From: Capsicum annuum
Taxonomy: Eukaryota > Streptophyta > Magnoliopsida > Solanales > Solanaceae
Direction: 5' to 3'
Length of the DNA: 64,000 nucleotides
NCBI RefSeq assembly: GCF_002878395.1
Contig: NC_061121.1
Span: 12,839,405 to 12,903,404 of the forward strand
In this document: positions 57,930 to 64,000 of the stretch, one piece after another
Layout: each line of letters starts with the position of its first letter
How positions within the stretch are numbered: the stretch's first letter is position 1
Position numbers and translations under genes: made by a program
The notes under the pieces: generated by a model
Told to the model about the DNA's origin: nothing
Database searches by the model: none
Seen by the model: only the letters and a program-made list of their open reading frames with translations

Positions 57930-58893
57930 TTAAATTAGAATTTATATTTAATTGTTATTGTTGGTTTGGATGTCATTGTTTTGAAACCAAATGATATTTT
58001 CATGATATAATAATATATGGCTGTGTCCATCTTTCATTTCCTTTTATTTCTCCTTTTTTTATTATTATCACTATGAATTTAAAATTGATGGCACAATAAG
58101 AAGATTAAAAGGTAATATAACTATGTGGAAAGAAAAATATGCATGTATATCTTACTTCACGAAGATCCTTCTTCTGTCTTCATTTTACATAAATCCTTCT
58201 TTTTGTTTAATTGTGCGAGAGATGATCAGTAGAATTTTCACTAAAAAGATACTATATAAAAATTTAAAAAATAGACACGCTTAGAAAAGTTGATCTTATA
58301 TACACAATATAATTTTTGAGGCCGCAAGGGGGTTGGATAAATTCCTTTCCGCTCCTCATGCTATGTCGGTGCGTGACCAAAGCTATCATATTTACACAAA
58401 TCTCCAACCTTAAAAAATATTTATAAAAATTTCAACTAATTGTTTATCTTCTTTGGATGTATCGAGAGCTAATTATGTATCTCGGCAGACTCAAAATTGA
58501 AAAAAAATGTATTGAGAGCTAATTATGTATCTTTATAAAGGAAAAATGTATTTTATTTTTTGAATGTATCGGAAACTAATTATGTACCTCGACAGACCAA
58601 AAATTAAGATTTTCATTAATTATTTAAAATGACGGAATTTTTTATAATTAAGGTCCAAACTATTGAGATTTGTGTTGTTTGACCTTTTAATTTATCCTTT
58701 TCTAAGGGAACTATTTAACCCTAAATCTGTGACTGGTGAATTAAAATAGATGAATTTGTAATCAAAGTTTAAGGGTAGCAAATTATAATGACCAAATACT
58801 ATATTCTTAGTGCTACCAACGAATTGCTAGTAAAAGTAATTAGGGAGATATACAAGAACAGTATAAGGCAATAAGCAAAAAAATAGAAAGATC
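57930..58893. other. gene E 3' flank and a short repeat
   Basis: 57930-58140 aligns with 58921-59170, showing tandem duplication. A roughly 55-bp motif with GAGAGCTAATTATGTATCTC occurs about three times at 58455-58600. No other gene is seen. Confidence 0.5.
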
Positions 58894-58920
58894 TTATGCA
58901 ATTGTTACCATGATTGTTAA
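58894..58920 (+). pseudogene. defensin-like locus F, last codons only
   Basis: The frame TTA TGC AAT TGT ... TGT TAA encodes LCNCYHDC and stop, the exact C-terminus of the family. It is followed by a 3' flank like that of gene E. The rest of the gene is not found upstream; 58700-58890 shows no exon, so a deletion is likely. Confidence 0.7.
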
Positions 58921-59352
58921 TTAATTAAAGTTTTAAGACTAATGCTGTTCATGTTTTAGAAATATGAACACAATTGTACAGTGTATATTTAATTCTTATT
59001 GTTGGTTGAATGTCATTGAGCTTTGAACAAAATGATATCTTAATAATATGATATATAGTTGTGCCTTTTTTTCATTTGCTTTTATTTCTCCCTTTCTGTT
59101 GAGATTGTGGGAATTTCCAATTAATACGATAGTAATAAGATTTGAAGGAAATATAAATGTGGAAAACAAAATGTACTAGGGGAGTTGTCAATTACTACAT
59201 TAAGCATAGTCTTTAGAGATAGATTAATTCCGTAGAAAAAAAAATCATAGTTCCATGTGAAAAAAATGATTTATTGAGGCGGAAATGTTTTTTTTTTTTA
59301 AATCAAATTTCTACCAAGGACTCGTCTTTAGAAATGGGTTCTTCGACTAAGG

Positions 59353-59695
59353 AGATTAGCTTGTTTGGCCAAGCTTATTTTAAAAAAAAATACTTATTTT
59401 TTCTCAAAAATATTTATTTTAAAAATGGAGGTGTTTGGTCAAGTTTATGGAAGAAAATAAATGTTTTTAAAGAGAACAATTTTTCATAATCTAAAAAAAC
59501 AGCTTCTCCCAAAAACACTTTTTAAAAAAGCATTTTTGAGAAAAATACACTTTAAAAAAATATTAATTGCTACTCAAAAGTGCTTTTTAAAATTTGTTGA
59601 TTAAACACAAACTACTCATCAAAAGTATTTATTTGAAAAGCAGTTTTCAAAATAATCTAATTTTAAAAGTTTGACCAACCAAATTATAAGTCAGA
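59353..59695. repeat. MITE-like element, second copy
   Basis: The left end GCTTGTTTGGCCAAGCTTAT and the right end TTTAAAAGTTTGACCAACCA are inverted counterparts. The inside has AAAAGTGCTTTT-like words as in 7265-7612. It is non-coding. Confidence 0.65.
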
Positions 59696-59861
59696 TTCCA
59701 ATACCAGGTAGGAAGTGAAAAAAAAGGAAGCTCGATTTTGCATAAGATGGCCATAAGTTCCATTTCTTGCATTCAAACCCCTTTAGTTTATTTTATTGAT
59801 TATGAATTTACCACAGTCCACATTATATTTGAAACTTTAAAGAATACAGGAATCAAAATCA

Positions 59862-60158
59862 TCTATATCTATATCTATAATTTATCTATAATCTATAATA
59901 TATTAAAAGTGTGAAACCCTTATAAAAGTAATTTGAACTTTTTAACCTTCATTAAAAGTCTCAACTTTAAACAAAACTGTTTTTTCACTATTTTCTTTAA
60001 TTTATTATTTAATTATTTTTATAACTAGACTCCTATAATATATGAGACTCCTAAATATATGAAAGGAGAATCAATTAATATTTTTCTTTGTACTGATCAA
60101 TTAAAAAAATACTCCTAAAATAGGATAGAAAAATACTCCTCTAATAAGACTCTATTAA
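59862..60158 (+). mobile_element. Helitron-like 5' end, cut by Ogre-like LTR
   Basis: It starts TCTATATCTATATC after an A, continues TAATATATTAAAAGTGTGAA, and matches 41855-42190 in reverse. It is interrupted at 60159 by the LTR of the minus-strand Ogre-like element. The homologous copy continues past that point, confirming the insertion site. Confidence 0.55.
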
Positions 60159-62416
60159 TGTCACACCCACTTTTTACGTACTCCAAAAGATTTATATTTT
60201 AAGTTCGAAAGGGCTTTATTATTTAAGTGACAAGAAATGAAAAATTATTTTGAAAAAGGATTATTTCCATTTTTTATTCAGAGTCGTCACTTGGCATAAT
60301 CCGGTGCGCCAAGTCACCTTTGGAAAATCCTTTTCGAAACTATTTGACTCTTAAACTGGTTTGCGAACAGAGATTCCGGTTAAGGAATTCTATTGACCGA
60401 GGGGAAGGTGTTAGGCACCCCTCGATCCCGTGGTTCAACCACGGTCGCCTGGCAGAGCGTATCGGCTAAATTGACGTTACAAATGCATAAACCACACAAA
60501 AGCACGCAAAATAATCAAACAATAACAAAACAAAACAAACATGTAAAGTCCAGTCCAATTATTACAACCCGAAATAAAAATACTGAAATAACCTACACTA
60601 GTCCTAAACCATGCTTTACCCGATGCCCCGGGCCTTGATCACGAGCATCCTTAGCGTACAAAATTCTTTGGGGCATTCCCCGGTGAGTAAATACAAATTA
60701 CCTCGGGGCATTCCCCGGTTAAATAAATACACTTTCCAAATACGATAAACAAAACATTCAACAAATATTCCAATCATTCCCACTTTACACCAATCCTAAA
60801 CTTGCCTACCCGAGCTTACTGTTTGCCTACCCGCTCGACAACATACCGCATTCAACATCAATAATGTATCAAAAATATCATAATATTTACTTTTATCAAT
60901 TTTCGATTCCCGTTCCCAAATTTATTTCAACCAACATGATTAAATAAGTCTCAATCAAATCAACCACGGTAATCGCAATTTCTCCAACATAATATCGAAA
61001 CATATCACCACGTCACAATCATCAAACAAACACTAACAACGAAGATTCAAACCAAACACACAACAAATAAATCATCCACACCCACAACATCACAAAAAAG
61101 GTCAAGATAAAATAAAGATTCGGTAGAAGAAATGGACCTCGATGAAATTGATCCTTATCGATAATAAAGAAATCTGAAGACCAAAATACTCGACCGGAGA
61201 ACCTCGATTGCGATGAATCCAACTCGGTATAGGGAAAGACTAATAGGACAACTTCAAAACTAGTGAGACAAACTTTGTTATACGAAACCCAAACAAGAAC
61301 GACGACGCAATTTGATAACGACAACTCGAAATCCAATATCGACGACGAACCAGGAAACAGACGAACCCAAGACCCCAACAAACAAACAGGAATCCAAAAC
61401 CCAACGCAAATCGAGCTCCGGTGAGCTCCGGTGACGGCCAAAACAGTGATTCAAGACGAAAGCTGGAATCGAATAAAATGAACAGTTCCAGCTAACCAGT
61501 CGACGGCGAACAGTGGAAGAACGGATGGGAGACGGCGGCGGTTCAAACGGCGATGGGCTTTACTGTTTCGCCGGCGGAGCCGGATGGTCTGCTGGTGGTT
61601 GGTTCGTTGAGAGAGAGAGAGTGAAGGTAGCGGCTGTTGTTGATGGCTGGTGGTCATTTTTGTCGTCGATGGCCTTGCCGATGACGGCTTTATCCCACGA
61701 TGAGAGATGGATAGTGAAGGAGGGGTGGCGTCGGAGATGGTGGCCTCTCCGGTGAGAGGCCAGGGGTTAGCCCGGGTTGGTTCGCCCCTGTTGATGGCGG
61801 TGACGGCGGTGGCGGCGGCGGGACTGCGGAGAGGAAAGAGGAGGCTGGTTTAGCGTGGTTTGGTGGTTGTGAGGAGACGAAGATGACGGAGAATGTGATG
61901 CCGGAAGGGGGAGAGCATCCCGCCGACGGCAGCACTCATCCGGAGTGGCGGCGGTGGCTGATCTTTTTAGAGAGAGAGAAGAGAGAAAGGGAGAGAGAGA
62001 AAGAGAGATCAGAGAGAGTGGAGCTGATTTTTTTTTTTTTTGTATACTGAGGTCCGATCCTTTTTTTTTGTGTGTATGTGTTCTATATATCCTTTTCCAA
62101 AAATAGAAGAATGGTCCTTTTTCTTCCTTCTTTTCTGGAAGTTTCCCAATGTTTATTTTTTTTGCCAAAGAAAATGAGGGATCCACGTGGAGGTAAGGGT
62201 ATGGTAGGTAGAGGGTGATTTGTCATTTTCTTATTGGAGAGGGTTGTTAGGATAAGATAGAATTAGTTAGGATAGGTTTTGTTAGGGATTTTGTTATATA
62301 TATATATTTTATTTTGTGAGGGTATAATAACATGGGTGAGGGTACACGGTAGGATAAAATAAAATAAAAAAATGGGTAAAAACGACATCGGGAAAGGACG
62401 AAATTAGGTGTCTACA
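60159..62416 (-). mobile_element. 3' LTR of a second Ogre-like element
   Basis: On the minus strand it starts TGTAGACACC at 62416 and ends GGGTGTGACA at 60159 (2258 bp). It is alignable with the LTRs at 18564 and 34974 but clearly diverged, and keeps the CCGGGGAATGC motifs (60670-60720) lost from the 3' LTR at 34974. GA-rich runs lie at 61600-61625 and 61965-62010. Confidence 0.88.
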
Positions 62417-63119
62417 TCATGCCCCCTTTGGATGTAAACACATGGTGTTTTCATACAAAGCAGTAGACAACAAGGTGGAATTTTGTCCTGACCTTTATTT
62501 AAAAGCACGGAGCAAGAGGAAGGAGGAAAATCAGGTCTTGACTTAGGACATCCTACCCACCCAAGTTATGAAAGAATCAAGTCACGGGTATTTCAAAGGA
62601 TTGGAAGGGAAGTGGACTATACCGAGTTGGAGAGTCGAGTGAGGTTCCATCGAAGTTCCGGTCCGCAGCTCTGTCATTACATCAAAAAATAAAAATTACA
62701 AGTTAAAACATAAATGAAATTACAAAAATCCTATGTATACAACTTCTGTTGGCTCTTGACTCGAATTTTATCACCCTATTCTTCAGACGGGCTCCTGATT
62801 TGCAATTTCTTTCAACCTGTTGCTTGGCTTTCAATTGCTTTGTTTTGTTGTTTGACTTTTGTTTCTTCACCCTATTCTCCAGGCGGGCTCCTGACTTGCT
62901 ATTCCATCACTTTGTTGCTTGACTTTTCATTTTCTTCACTCTGTTCTCCCGGCGGGCTCCGGACTTGCTATTTCATTACCTTGTTCTTCAGGCGGGCTCC
63001 TGACTTGCTATTTCATCACCCTGTTCTTCAGGCGGGCTTCTGAAACCCAAAATTAAAACTAGAACGAAAATTATTCCAAAAATTATAGTAAAGTAGTATT
63101 TTATTTTTGAAAGCATTGT

Positions 63120-63585
63120 CCCATTTTCCAGGAGGGTCCTGAACAGAAAGTAACGTCCCATTTTTCAGGAGGGTCCTGAACATAAAGTAAAATCTCGTTT
63201 TTCAGGAGGGTCTTGAACATAAAGTAAAATTCCATTTTTCAGGAGGGCCCTGAACATAAAGTAAAATCCCATTTTCAGGAGGGTCCTGAACATAAAGTAA
63301 AATCCCATTTTTNNNNNNNNNNNNNNNNNNNNNNNNNNNNNNNNNNNNNNNNNNNNNNNNNNNNNNNNNNNNNNNNNNNNNNNNNNNNNNNNNNNNNNNN
63401 NNNNNNNNNNNNGTCCTGAACATAAAGTAAAATCCCATTTTTCAGGAGGGTCCTGAACAGAAAGTAAAATCCCATTTTTCAGGAGGGTCCTGAACATAAA
63501 GTAAAATCCCATTTTTCAGGAGGTTCCTGAACATAAAGTAAAATCCCATTTTTCAGGAGGGTCCTGAACAGAAAGTAAAATCCCA
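63120..63585 (-). repeat. 37-bp minisatellite, reversed copy
   Basis: Units TCAGGAGGGTCCTGAACATA, then AAGTAAAATCCCATTTT are the reverse of the array at 33645-34350, with the same TCAGGA/TCCTGA palindrome. About ten units are visible around a gap. Confidence 0.9.
63313..63412. other. assembly gap (100 N) in the second minisatellite
   Basis: Exactly 100 N within the 37-bp array, as in the first element. The copy number is unknown. Confidence 0.95.
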
Positions 63586-64000
63586 CGGATGTGCATTTCC
63601 AATGGTAGCTGAATTAAGTGAAGTGAATTTTCCCCTATTTCAACAAAGAAAATTTGTCAGTTAAAACTTAGCGGTGGCTTGCAACTCTTGGCTTCTCAGG
63701 TATCTGCCCCAGCATTCGTTCCTTTCATCTTTCTTCCAAATCGCTGACACCTGCCCTATCTTGCCGTATCATTGCCCCGGATCCAGATTGAGGGAAATGA
63801 GTTCTGACCCAAATAATGGGTTTCTATTTTACCATGCCTCTGAGGTGCACCCTTTTCCCAAATCTGAATGCTTCCACGAATCCAACAGCCTGTCGGTTGA
63901 TAGACTTCCTTTGCTTCATGTTGAATTACGATCATATTTCTTTCCTGTGTTATTCCTTGGCTTTTCCTCATATAATTGGAAAGACTGGTAGTAAATTTTA

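Larger units (their letters stand above)
62417..64000 (-). mobile_element. 3' internal region of the second Ogre-like element
   Basis: On the minus strand the polypurine tract AAAGGGGGCATGA precedes the LTR. Upstream lie the CCCGCCTG repeats (62770-63050), the 37-bp array (63120-63585) and the region matching 33250-33600. The order is identical to the first element, in reverse. The coding part is beyond the window. Confidence 0.85.

Noticed and set aside
61022..61441. 139-residue minus-strand frame
   Set aside because: It lies inside an LTR of the second Ogre-like element and shows no domain.
61513..62186. Gly/Pro-rich frames on both strands
   Set aside because: They are low-complexity LTR sequence with GA-rich and GC-rich tracts, not a gene.
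62714..63043. 109-residue plus frame with repeated SPGGLLTCYSIT
   Set aside because: It is an antisense translation of the CCCGCCTG repeats of the Ogre-like 3' region.

Overview
This is a plant nuclear window, most likely from Solanaceae. The evidence is the very AT-rich, intron-bearing sequence, the Tork- and Tekay-like LTR retrotransposons, a large Tat/Ogre-like element with two RNase H domains, RTE LINE and SINE tails typical of that family, and 10-cysteine defensin-like genes. Four runs of exactly 100 N show it comes from a gapped draft assembly. No housekeeping gene, tRNA or rRNA gene was recognised. Apart from one small gene family, nearly all the sequence is nested transposable-element debris.

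The only host genes I can support form a small defensin-like (DEFL) cluster. It holds two intact two-exon genes (9278-10235 and 57474-57929) and three broken relatives (6645-6773, 42640-42745 and 58894-58920). The intact genes share a signal-peptide exon, a phase-1 intron and a mature peptide with ten cysteines in matching order. They are duplicated with their promoters and 3' flanks. Transposons appear to have split the family apart: a copia element ends exactly in exon 2 of one copy, a Helitron sits just downstream of another, and the last two copies are a tandem duplication of about 1 kb.

Layout. 1-6641: a dead minus-strand copia element with a reversed solo LTR in its leader. 6645-10293: DEFL remnant A, a MITE, RTE LINE fragments and DEFL gene B. 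10294-14587: a non-autonomous Helitron. 14643-17276: a second minus-strand copia, truncated on the right. 17277-41732: a Tekay-type Ty3/gypsy element, interrupted by a complete 18.4-kb Tat/Ogre-like element at 18564-36939 with a perfect 5-bp target duplication. 41733-44560: Helitron-like ends flanking DEFL remnant D. 44560-49143: AT-rich sequence, a minisatellite, an L1-type LINE tail and MITE-like repeats. 49144-51109: a solo LTR. 51356-55798: a Mutator-like element with a 9-bp target duplication and two convergent broken genes. 55808-59170: satellite-like repeats, DEFL gene E and DEFL remnant F. 59353-60158: a MITE and a Helitron end. 60159-64000: a second Tat/Ogre-like element in inverted orientation that runs off the window.

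The points most worth a second look are: the 10-Cys DEFL family and the duplicated promoter/exon 1 of gene B; a roughly 70-bp module repeated at the ORF boundaries of the Ogre-like element; short palindromes in the repeat arrays of three unrelated LTR elements; a field of ATGTATTTT motifs in the Mutator-like element that flips strand between its two convergent genes; and false duplications beside two assembly gaps.
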